This document shows, in pieces, positions 51,465-62,833 of a stretch of 64,000 nt of DNA. The stretch comes from Megalopta genalis (lineage: Eukaryota; Arthropoda; Insecta; Hymenoptera; Halictidae), in contig NW_027476267.1 in NCBI RefSeq assembly GCF_051020955.1, forward strand, positions 248,001 to 312,000, in the 5' to 3' direction. The position numbers and the translations under genes are program-made. Position 1 is the stretch's first letter. Every line of letters starts with the position of its first letter. The notes under the pieces were generated by a model, which saw nothing but the letters and a program-made list of their open reading frames with translations, made no database searches and had not been told where the DNA came from.

Positions 51465-52814
51465 TCTTGTGTTTCGCTTGGATTTGAAGCTAGCTCGTTT
51501 GTGTTGACTGTATTTGAATCTACTTCATTTATATCGCAAGTTTTTGAAGCTGAACCATTTGTTTCGAATGGATTTGAAGATAAGCCTTCTACTTCGCATT
51601 GATTTGAAGCTAACTCGATTGTTTCGCCTGCATTAAGAAGCTATATCACTTAAATTCGCAAGTATTTGAAGCTAAACCATTCGTTTCGCATGGATTTGAA
51701 GCTAAGCCTTCTGCTTCGCATGAAATTGAAGCTAAATCATGTGTTTCGCTTGGATTTGAAGCTAACTCGATTGTTTCGCCTGCATACGAATCTATATCAC
51801 TTGTATCGCAAGAAATTGAAAAAAATCATTTGTTTCGCATGGATTTGAAGCTAATCCATCTGCATCGCATTGATTTGAAGTTAAATCATGTGTTTCGCTT
51901 GGATTTGATGCTAACTCGTTTGTTACGTCTGCATTTGAAGCTAAATCAATTATATCGAATTATTTGAAGCTGAATCATTTGTTTCGCACGGATTCGAAGC
52001 TAAGCCTTTTACTTCGCATAGATTTGAAGCTAAGTCATGTGTTTCGCTTCGATTTGAAGCTAACTCGTTTGTTTCGCATGCAGTTGAACCTACTTCATTT
52101 AGATCGTGAGTATTTGAAGCTAAACCATTTGATTCGCAAGCATTTGAAGCTAAGCCTTCTACTTCGTATTGATTTGAAGAAAAATCATTTGTTTCGCATG
52201 GGTTTGAAGCTAAGCCTTCTACTTCGCATTGAGTTGAAGCTAAGTCATTTGTATCGCATGGATTTTGAAGCTAACTCGTTTTGTTTCGTCTGCATTTGAA
52301 GCTATATCACATATATCCCAAGTATCTGAATCTAAATTATTTGTTTGGCATGGATTTGAATCTAAAACATCTAGTTCGCATTGATTTGAAGCTAAATCGT
52401 GAGTTTCGCATGGATTAGAAGCTATATCATTTATAACGCAAGTATTTGACGTTAAATCATTTGTTTCGCATGGATTTGAAGCTATCTCGTTTGTTTCGCC
52501 TGCATTTTCAGCTATATCATTTATATCGCAACTATTTGAAGCTAACCCATCTGTTTCGCATGGATTTGAAGCTAAGCCTTCTACTTTGCATTGATTGGAA
52601 GCTAAATCATGTGTTTTGCATGAATTTGAAGCTAACTCGTTTGTTTCGCCTGCATTTGAAGCTATTTCATATATACCGAAAGTATTTGAAGCTAAATCAT
52701 TCGTTTTGCATGGATTTGAAGCTAAGTCTTCTACTTCGCTTTGATATGAAGCTAAATCATTTGTTTCGCCCGGATGTGAATCTAACTCGTTTGTTTTGTC
52801 TGCATTTGTAGCTG
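51465..52814 (+). repeat. 1,350-bp segmental duplication, right copy
   Basis: Right partner of 39,456-40,805. It contains the third copy of the 220-bp module (51,560-51,779). Beyond 52,814 it runs directly into the segment homologous to the LTR insertion site. Confidence 0.87.
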
Positions 52815-53191
52815 TTTCAATTATGTCGCAAGTATTTGAAGCTAAACCATTTGTATCGCATGAATTTGAAGCTAAACCTTGTGTTTCGCAAGAATTTGAA
52901 GCTAAATCATGTGTTTGGCATGGATGTGAATCTAACTCGTTTGTTTCGCCTGCATTTGAAGCTGTATCACTTATACTCGCAAGTATTTGAACCTAAATCT
53001 TTCGTCCCTCATGGATTTGAAGATAAGCCTTCTACTTTACATTGATTTGAAGCTAAATCATGTGTTTCGCTTGAATTTGAAACTATATCATGCGTTTCGG
53101 ATGGATTTGAATCTAACTCGATTGTGTTGTCTGCATTTGAAGCTGTTTCAATAATATCGCAAGTATTCGAAGCTAAATCAGTTGTGTCGCA
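52736..53191 (+). repeat. Paralogous empty site of the solo LTR
   Basis: Collinear with 38,047-38,144 (offset 14,689) and then with 38,897-39,254 (offset 13,937). The two offsets differ by 752 bp, exactly the LTR plus one CAAGT. CAAGT is present once, at 52,829-52,833, followed by ATTTGAAGC. Shared rare features on the right side include GTGTTTGGCATGGATGTG and CCTCATGGATTTGAAGATAAG. Confidence 0.9.
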
Positions 53192-53883
53192 TTGATTTGA
53201 AGTTAAGCCTTCTACTCCGCATTGATTTGAAGTTAAATCATGTGTTTCGCTTGGATTTGAAGCTAACTCGTTTGTTTCGCCTGCATACGAATCTATATCA
53301 ATTGTATCGCAAGGACTTGAAAAATATCATTTGTTTCGCATGGATTTGAAGCTAAGTCTTCTACTTCGCATTGAGTTGAAGCTAAGTCATTTGTATCGCA
53401 TGGATTTTGAAATTAACTCGTTTTGTTTCGTCTGCATTTGAAGCTATATCACATATATCCCAAGTATCTGAATCTAAATTATTTGTTTGGCATGGATTTG
53501 AATCTAAAACATCTAGTTCGCATTGATTTGAAACTAAATCGTGAGTTTCGCATGGATTAGAAGCTATATCATTTATAACGCAAGTATTTGACGCTAAATC
53601 ATTTGTTTCGCATGGATTTGAAGCTAACTCGTTTGTTTCGCCAGCATTTTCAGCTATATCAATTATATCGCAACTATTTGAAGCTAACCCATCTGTTTCG
53701 CATGGTTTTGAAGCTAAGCCTTCTACTTCGCATTGATTTGAAGCTAAATCCTGTGTTTCGCATGGATTTGAAGCTAATTCGTTTGTTTTGCCTGCATTTG
53801 AAGCTATTTCATTTATATCGCAAGTATTTGAAGGTAGCTCATATATTTCGCATAGATTTGAATCTAAGCCTTCAATTTCGCAT

Positions 53884-54773
53884 TGATTTGCAGCAAAATT
53901 ATGTGTTTCCCTTGGTTTTGAAGCTAGCTCGTTTGTTTCCTATGCAGTTGAAGCTAAATCATGTTTATCACAAGTATCCAGAGCTAAGCCATTTGTTTCG
54001 TAAGAATATGAAGCTAAACCATGTGTTTCGCATGATTTTGAAGCTAACTCGTTTGTTTCGCATGCATTTGGAGCAGTATCCCTTATATTCGCAAGTATTT
54101 GGAGATAAATCATTCGTGTCGCATGGATTTGAAGCTAACACCCTATACTTCTCACTGATTAGAAGCTAAATCATCTGTTTCGCTTGGATTTGAAACTGTC
54201 ATGTTTTCATCACATACTGTTGAAACGAAATCATGTATATCACAAGTATCTGAAGCTAAGCCATTTGTTTCGTAAGAATATGAAGCTAAACCATGTGTTT
54301 CGTATGAATTTGAAGCTAACTCGTTTGTTTGGCATGCATTTAAAGCAGTATCCCTTATATTCGCAAGTATTTGAAGATAAATCATACGTTTCGCATGGAT
54401 TTGAAGCCAAGCCTTCTACTTCGTATTGATTAGATCCTAGATCATGTGTTTCGCTTGGATTTGAAGCTAACTCGTTTGTTTCGCATGCATGTGAAGCTAT
54501 ATCACTTATATCACAAGTATCTGAAGCTAACCCATTTGTTTAGCAAGAATATGAAGCTATACCACGTGTTCCGCAAGAATTTGAAGCTAAATCATGTCTT
54601 TCACATGGATGTGAAGCTAACTCGTTTATTTCGCCTGCATTTGAAGCTATATCATTTATATCGCACGTATTTGAAGCTAAATGATTTGTGTCGCATGGAT
54701 TTGAAGCTCATCCTTCTACATCGAATTGATTTGAAGCTAAATCTAGTGTATCGCATGGATTTGAAGCTAACTC
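53884..54773 (+). repeat. 890-bp five-copy module, copy 3
   Basis: Collinear with copy 2 at offset 4,113. The similarity extends outward to the left, including the CATTTTCAGCTATATC monomer (53,645), so copies 2 and 3 sit in a related but not identical context. Confidence 0.88.
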
Positions 54774-55922
54774 GTTCGTTTCGTCCGCCTTTGTATCTAT
54801 TTCACATATATCGCAAGTATTTGAAGCTAAATGATTTGTTTCGTCTGTATTTGAAGCTATATCAATTTTATCGCAAGTATCTGAAGCTAAATCATTTTTA
54901 TCGCATGGATTTGAAGCTAAACCATCTACATAGCAATGATTTGAAGATTAATCATGTGTTTCGCTTGCAATTGAATCTAACTAGTTTGTTTCGCCTGCAT
55001 TTGAAGCTATATCACTTGTATCGCAAGTATTTGGAGAAAAATCATTTGTTTCGCATGGATTTGAAGCTATCTCGTTCGTTTCGTGATTTGAAGCCAAATC
55101 ATTTGTTTCGCATGGATTCGGTGCTAAACCTTCTACATCGCATTGATTTGAAGCCAAGTCATGTGTTTCGCTTGGATTTGAAGCCAACTCATTTGTTTCG
55201 CATGCAGTTGAAGCTAAATCATGTTTATCACAAGTATCTGGAGCTAAACGATTTGTTTCGCAACAATATGAAGCTAATCCATGTGTTTCGCATGAATTGG
55301 AAGCTAAATCATTTGTTTCGCATGCATTTGAAGCTAAACCTTCTACATCGCATGGACTAGAAGCTAACTCGTTTGTTTCGTCAGCATGTGAAGCTATATC
55401 ACTAATATCGAGAGTATTAGAAGCTAAATCATTTGTTCTCATGTATTTAAATCTAAGCCTTCCACTTCGCATTGATTTGAAGCTAAATCATGTGTTTCGC
55501 ATGGATTTGAAGCTAACTCGTTTGTTTCGCCTGCAGTTGAATCTATATTACTTATATCACAAGTAATTGAAGCTAAATCATTTGTGCCGCTTGGATTTGA
55601 AGCTAAACCTTCTACATCGCATTGATTTGCAGCTAAATCTTGTATTTCGCATGGATTTGAATCTAACTCGTTCGTTTCACCTGAATTTGAAGCTATATCA
55701 CTTATATCGCAAGTATTTGAAGCTCAATCATTTGTTCCGCATGGATTTGAAACTACGCCTTCTACTTCGCATTGATTTGAAGCTAAATCATGTGTTTCGT
55801 ATGGATTTGAAGCTATCTCGTTTGTTTCACCTGCATTCGAAGCTATATCATTTATATCGCAAGTATTTGAAGGTAGCTCATATATTTCGCATAGATTTGA
55901 AGCTAAGCCTTCAATTTCGCAT

Positions 55923-56812
55923 TGATTTGCAGCAAAATTATGTGTTTCCCTTGGTTTTGAAGCTAGCTCGTTTGTTTCCTATGCATTTGAAGCTAAATCA
56001 TGTTTATCACAAGTATCCAGAGCTAAGCCATTTGTTTCGTAAGAATATGAAGCTAAACCATGTGTTTCGCATGATTTTGAAGCTAACTCGTTTGTTTCGC
56101 ATGCATTTGGAGCAGTATCCCTTATATTCGCAAGTATTTGGAGATAAATCATTCTTGTCGCATGGATTTGAAGCTAACACCCTATACTTCGCACTGATTA
56201 GAAGCTAAATCATCTGTTTCGCTTGGATTTGAAACTGTCATGTTTTCATCACATACTGTTGAAACGAAATCATGTATATCACAAGTATCTGAAGCTAAGC
56301 CATTTGTTTCGTAAGAATATGAAGCTAAACCATGTGTTTCGCATGAATTTGAAGCTAACTCGTTTGTTTCGCATGCATTTGAAGCAATATCTCTTATCTT
56401 CGCAAGTATTTGAAGATAAATCATACGTTTCGCATGGATTTGAAGCCAAGCCTTCTACTTCGTATTGATTTGATCCTAGATCATGTGTTTCGCTTGGATT
56501 TGAAGCTAACTCGTTTGTTTCGCATGCATGTGAAGCTATATCACTTATATCACAAGTATCTGAAGCTAACCCATTTGTTTAGCAAGAATATGAAGCTATA
56601 CCACGTGTTTCGCAAGAATTTGAATCTAAATCATGTGTTTCACATGGATGTGAAGCTAACTCGTTTGTTTCGCCTGCATTTGAAGCTATATCATTTATAT
56701 CGCACGTATTTGAAGCTAAATGATTCGTGTCGCATGGATTTGAAGCTCATCCTTCTACATCGCATTGATTTGAAGCTAAATCTAGTGTATCGCATGGATT
56801 TGAAGCTAACTC
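55923..56812 (+). repeat. 890-bp five-copy module, copy 4
   Basis: Same limits. It shares CATTCTTGTCGCATGG with copies 1 and 5, whereas copies 2 and 3 have CATTCGTGTCG. It shares its left context (CACCTGCATTCGAAGC, AAGGTAGCTCATATATTTCG) with copy 5. Confidence 0.88.
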
Positions 56813-58710
56813 GTTTGTTTCGTCCGCCTTTGTATCTATTTCACATATATCGCAAGTATTTGAAGCTAAATGATTTGTTTCGTATGGATTTGAAGCTAAA
56901 CCTTCTGCATTGCATCGATTTGTAGCTAAATCATGTCTTTCGCTTGTACTTGAAGCTAACTCGTTTGTTTCGTCTGTATTTGAAGCTATATCAATTTTAT
57001 CGCAAGTATCTGAAGCTAAATCATTTTTTTCGCATGGATTTGAAGCTAAACCATCTACATAGCAATGATTTGAAGATTAATCATGTGTTTCGCTTGGAAT
57101 TGAATCTAACTAGTTTGTTTCGCCTGCATTTGAAGCTATATCACTTGTATCGCAAGTATTTGGAGAAAAATCATTTGTTTCGCATGGATTTCAAGCCAAG
57201 CCTTCTACTTCGCATTGATTTGAAGCTACATCATGTGATTCGATTGGATTTGAAACTAAGCCTTCTACATCGCATTGATATGAAGCTAGAGCATGTGTTT
57301 CGCATGGATTTGGAGCTAAAACATGTGTTTCGCATGGATTTGAAGCTAACTCATTTGTTTCGCCTGTGTTTGAAGCTAAATAATTTGTTTCGCATAAATT
57401 TGAATCTAAATCACGTGCGTTGCATGAATTTGAAGCGAAACCATGTGTTTCGCAATGCATGTGAAGTTTAATCGTGTGTTTTGGCATGGATTTCAAACTT
57501 GCTCGTTTGTTTCACCCGCATTTGAAGCTATATGACTAATATCGCAAGTATCTGAATCAAAATCATTTGTTTCGCGTGGATTTGAAACTAAACATTCTAC
57601 ATCGCATTGATTTGATGCTAAACCATCTACATCGCGTTCAATTGAAGCTGTATCGTGTCTTTCACTTGGATTTCATGCTGACTCGTTTGTTTCGTCTGCA
57701 TTTGAAGCTATATCACTTATGTCGCAAGTATTTGATGGTAAATCATGTTTTTCGCATGGATTTAAAGCTAAGTCGTTTGTTTCGCATGCAGTTGAAGCTA
57801 AATCATGTTTATCACAAGTATCGGAATCTAAACCATTTGTTTCGCAAGAATATGAATTTAAACCATGTGTTTCGCATGAATTTGAAGCTAGATCATGTGT
57901 TTCGCATGGATTTGAAGCTAACTCGTATGTTTCGCCTGCATTTGAATCTATATCATTTATATCGCAAGTATTTGAAGCTAAACCATTTGTGTCGCACGGA
58001 TTTGAAGCTAAGCCTTCTACTTCGCATTGATTTGAAGCTAAATCATGTGTATTCGCATGGATTTTGAAGCTAACTCGTTTGTTTCGCCTGCATTTGAAGC
58101 TAAATCTTGTCTTTCGCATGGTTTTGAAGCGAACTCGTTAGTTTCGCCTGCATTTGAAGCTATATGACTAATATCGCAAGTATCTGAATCTAAATCATTT
58201 GTTTCGCGTGGATTTGAAACTAAACATTCTACATCGCATTGATTTGATGCTAAACCATCTACATCGCGTTCAATTAAAGCTGAATCGTGTCTTTCACTTG
58301 GATTTGATGCTGACTCGTTTGTTTCGTCTGCATTTGAAGCTATATCACTTATATCGCAAGTATTTGAAGCTCAATCATTTGTTTCGCATTGATTTGAAGC
58401 AATGCCTTCTACTTCGCATTGATTTGAAGCTAAAACATGCGTTTCGCTTGGATTTGAAGCTAAGTCGTTTGTTTCGCATGCATTTGAAGCTAAATCATGT
58501 AAATCACAAGTATTTGAAGCTAAACCATTTGATTCGCATGGATTTGAAGCTAAGCATTCTACTTCGCATTGATTTGAAGCTAAATCACATGTTTCGCTTG
58601 GATTTGAAGCTATCTCGTTTGTTTCGCATACAGTTGAAGCTAAATCATGTATATCGCAAATATTTGAAGCTAAACCATTTGTTTCGCATGGATTTGTAGC
58701 TGCGCCATCT

Positions 58711-58950
58711 ACTTCGCATTGATTTGATGCTGAATCATGTGTTTCGTTTGGATTTGAGGCTAACACTTTTGTTTCGCATGCAGTTGAAACTAAATCATGT
58801 ACATCATAAGTATCCTAAGCTAAACAATTTTTTTAGTATGTATTCGGAGCTAAATCTTTTGATTCGCCTGCATTTGAAGCTATATTACTTATATCGCAAT
58901 TATTCGAAGCTAAATCATTGGTGTCGAATGGATTTGAAGCTACGCCTTCA
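58711..58950 (+). repeat. 240-bp tandem pair, first copy
   Basis: Starts ACTTCGCATTGATTTGATGC and includes GAGGCTAACACTTTTG, CATAAGTATCCTAAGC and AACAATTTTTTTAGTATG. It is repeated at 58,951-59,190 at offset 240 (eight monomers). A third, more diverged relative starts near 61,361. Confidence 0.85.
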
Positions 58951-59190
58951 ACTTCGCATTGATTTGATGCTGAATCATTTGTTTCGCTTGGTTTTGAGGC
59001 TAACACTTTTGTTTCGCATGCAGTTGAAACTAAATCATGTACATCATAAGTATCCTAAGCTAAACAATTTTTTTAGTATGTATTCGGAGCTAAATCTTTT
59101 AATTCTCCGGCATTTGAAGCTATATTACTTATATCGCAAGTATTCGAAGCTAAATTATTAGTGTCGCATGGATACGAAGCTAAGCCTTCT
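58951..59190 (+). repeat. 240-bp tandem pair, second copy
   Basis: Second copy of the pair, in the same orientation. It differs at scattered positions (for example CTTGGTTTTGAGGC for TTTGGATTTGAGGC), so it is older than the 2.3-kb duplication. Confidence 0.83.
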
Positions 59191-61903
59191 ACTTCGCATT
59201 GATTTGAAGCTAAATCATGTGTTTCGCATGGATCTGAAACTATCACGTTTGTTTCGCATGCAGTTGAAGCTAAATCATGTTTATCACAAGTATCGGAATC
59301 TAAACCATTTGTTTCGCAAGAATATGAATCTAAACCATGTGTTTCGCATGAATTTAAGGCTAGATCATGTGTTTCGCATGGATTTGAAGCTAACTCGTAT
59401 GTTTCGCCCGCATTTGAAGCTATATCATTTATATCGCATGTATTTGAAGCTAAATCAATTGTGTCGCACGGATTTGAAGCTAAGATTCTACTTCGCATTG
59501 ATTTGAAGCTATATCATGTGTGTTCGCATGGATTTTGAACCTAACTCGTTTGTTTCGCCTGCATTTGAAGCTAAATCATGTCTTTCGCATGGATTTGAAG
59601 CGAACTCGTTAGTTTCGCGTGCATTTGAAGCGATATCATTTATATCGCAAGTATCTGAAGCTAAACCAATAGAATCGAATGGATTTGAAGCTAAGCCTTC
59701 TACTTCGCATGGATTTGGAGCTAAATCATGTGTTTCGAATGGATTTGAATCTAACTCGTTTGCTTCGCCTTCCGTTCAAGTTATATCACTTATACTCCAA
59801 AGCATTTGAAGCTAAATCATTTGTTTCGCATGGATTTGCAGCTAAAACATGTGTTTCGCATGGATTTGAAGCTAACTCATTTGTTTCGTCTGTATTTGAA
59901 GCTAACTAATTTGTTTCGCTTAAATTTGAATCTAAATCACGTGCGTTGCATGAATTTGAAGCGAAACCATGTGTTTCGCATGCATTTGACGTTTAATCGT
60001 GTGTTTTGGCGTGGATTTGAAACTTGCTCGTTTGTTTCGCCCGCATTTGAAGCTATATCACTAATATAAACAAGTATCTAAATCTAATTCATTTGTTTCG
60101 CATAGATTTGAAACTAAACATTCCACATCGCATTGATTTGATGCTAAACCATCTACATCGCGTTCAATTGAAGCTGAATCGTGTCTTTTACTTGGATTTG
60201 ATGCTGACTTGTTTGATTCGTCTGCATTTGAAGCTATATCACTTATGTCGCAAGTATTTGATGGTAAATCATGTCTTTCGCATGGATTTAAAGCTAAGTC
60301 GTTTTTTTCGCATGCAGTTGAAGCTAAATCGTGTTTATCACAAGTATCGGAATCTAAACCATTTGTTTCGCAAGAATATGAATCTAAACCATGTGTTTCT
60401 CATGAATTTGAAGCTAGATCATGTGTTTCGCATGGATTTGAAGCTAACTCGTATGTTTTGCCTGCATTTGAATCTATATCATTTATATCGCAAGTATTTG
60501 AAGCTAAACCATATGTTTCGCAAGAATATGAATTTAAACCATGTGTTTCGCATTGATTTGAAACTAAATCATGTGTATCGCTTGGATTTGATGCCAACTC
60601 ATGTGTTTCGCCTGCATTTGAAGCTATATCACTTTTATTCGCAAGTATTTGAAGCTAAATCTTTCGTTCCTCATGGATTTGATGATAAACCTTCTACTTC
60701 GCATTGATTTGAAGCTAAATCATGTGTTTCGCTTGAATATGAAGCTATATCATGCGTTTCTCATGGATTTGAAGCTAAGCCTTCTACTCCGCATCGATTT
60801 GAAGCTGAACCTACTACATCGCATTGATCTGAAGCTAAATCATGGGTTCTATTGGATTTGAAGCTAAACCTTCGACATCGTATTGATTTGCAGCTAAATC
60901 ATGTGTATCGCATGGATTTGAAGATAACTCGTCTTTTTCGCATGCAGTTGATGCTAAATCATGTATATCACAAGTTTCTGAACCTAAATCATTTGTTGCG
61001 CACGAATTTGAATCTAATCCACGTGTTTCGCATGAATTTGAAGCTAATCTATTTGTTTCGCATGAAATTGAAGCTAAATCATGTGTTTGGCATGGATTTA
61101 AAGCCAACTCGTTTGTTTTATCTGCATTTGAAGCTATAACACTTATATCGCAAGTATCTGATGCTAAATCATTTGTTTCGAATGGATTTGGAGCTAAACC
61201 TTCTACATCGCATTGATTTGAAGCTAAATAATGTGTTTCGCTTGGATTTGAAGGTCTCTCGTTTGTTTCTCATGCAGTTGAAGCTAAATCACGTATATCG
61301 CAAGTATTTGAAGCTAAACCATTTGTTTAGCATGGATTTGAAGCTACGCCTTCTACTTCGCATTGATTTGTAGCTGAATCATGTGTTTCGCATGGATTTG
61401 AGGCTAACACTTTTGTTTCGCATGCTGTTGAATCTAGATCATGTATATTCTAAGTATCCTAAGCTAAACAATTTTTTTAACATGCATGCGGAGCTAACTC
61501 GTTTGATTCGCCTGCATTTGAAGCTATATTACTTATATCGCAAGTATTTGAAGCTAAATCATTAGGGTCGCATGTATTTAAATCTAAGCCTTCCACTTCG
61601 CATTGATTTGAAGCTAAATCATGTGTTTCGCATGGATTTGAAGCTAACTCGTTTGTTTCGCCTGCAGTTGAATCTATATTACTTATATCGCAAGTATTTG
61701 AAGCTCAATCATTTGTTCCGCATGGATTTGAAGCTACGCCTTCTACTTCGCATTGATTTGAAGCTAAATCATATGTTTCGTATGGATTTGAAGCTATCTC
61801 GTTTGTTTCACCTGCATTCGAAGCTATATCATTTATATCGCAAGTATTTGAAGGTAGCTCATATATTTCGCATAGATTTGAAGCTAAGCCTTCAATTTCG
61901 CAT

Positions 61904-62793
61904 TGATTTGCAGCAAAATTATGTGTTTCCCTTGGTTTTGAAGCTAGCCCGTTTGTTTCCTATGCAGTTGAAGCTAAATCATGTTTATCACAAGTATCCA
62001 GAGCTAAGCCATTTGTTTCGTAAGAATATGAAGCTAAACCATGTGTTTCGCATGATTTTGAAGCTAACTCGTTTGTTTCGCATGCATTTGGAGCAGTATC
62101 CCTTATATTCGCAAGTATTTGGAGATAAATCATTCTTGTCGCATGGATTTGAAGCTAACACCCTATACTTCGCACTGATTAGAAGCTAAATCATCTGTTT
62201 CGCTTGGATTTGAAACTGTCATGTTTTCATCACATACTGTTGAAACGAAATCATGTATATCACAAGTATCTGAAGCTAAGCCACTTGTTTCGTAAGAATA
62301 TGAAGCTAAACCATGTGTTTCGCATGAATTTGAAGCTAACTCGTTTGTTTCGCATGCATTTGAAGCAATATCCCTTATGTTCGCAAGTATTTGAAGATAA
62401 ATCATACGTTTCGCATGGATTTGAAGCCAAGCCTTCTACTTCGTATTGATTTGATCCTAGATCATGTGTTTCGCTTGGATTTGAAGCTAACTCGTTTGTT
62501 TCGCATGCATGTGAAGCTATATCACTTATATCACAAGTATCTGAAGCTAACCCATTTGTTTAGCAAGAATATGAAGCTATACCACGTGTTTCGCAAGAAT
62601 TTGAATCTAAATCATGTGTTTCACATGGATGTGAAGCTAACTCGTTTGTTTCGCCTGAATTTGAAGCTATATCATTTATATCGCACGTATTTGAAGCTAA
62701 ATGATTCGTGTCGCATGGATTTGAAGCTCATCCTTCTACATCGCATTGATTTGAAGCTAAATCTAGTGTATCGCATGGATTTGAAGCTAACTC
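61904..62793 (+). repeat. 890-bp five-copy module, copy 5
   Basis: Collinear with copy 1 at offset 20,573. It is followed at 62,794-62,833 by a junction (TCCGCCTTTGTATC, then TATCGCATGG) that differs from copy 1, and then by the 1,167-bp segment shared with 42,351-43,517. The net difference between the two loci is 90 bp, or three monomers. Confidence 0.88.
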
Positions 62794-62833
62794 GTTCGTT
62801 TCGTCCGCCTTTGTATCTATTTCACATATATCG

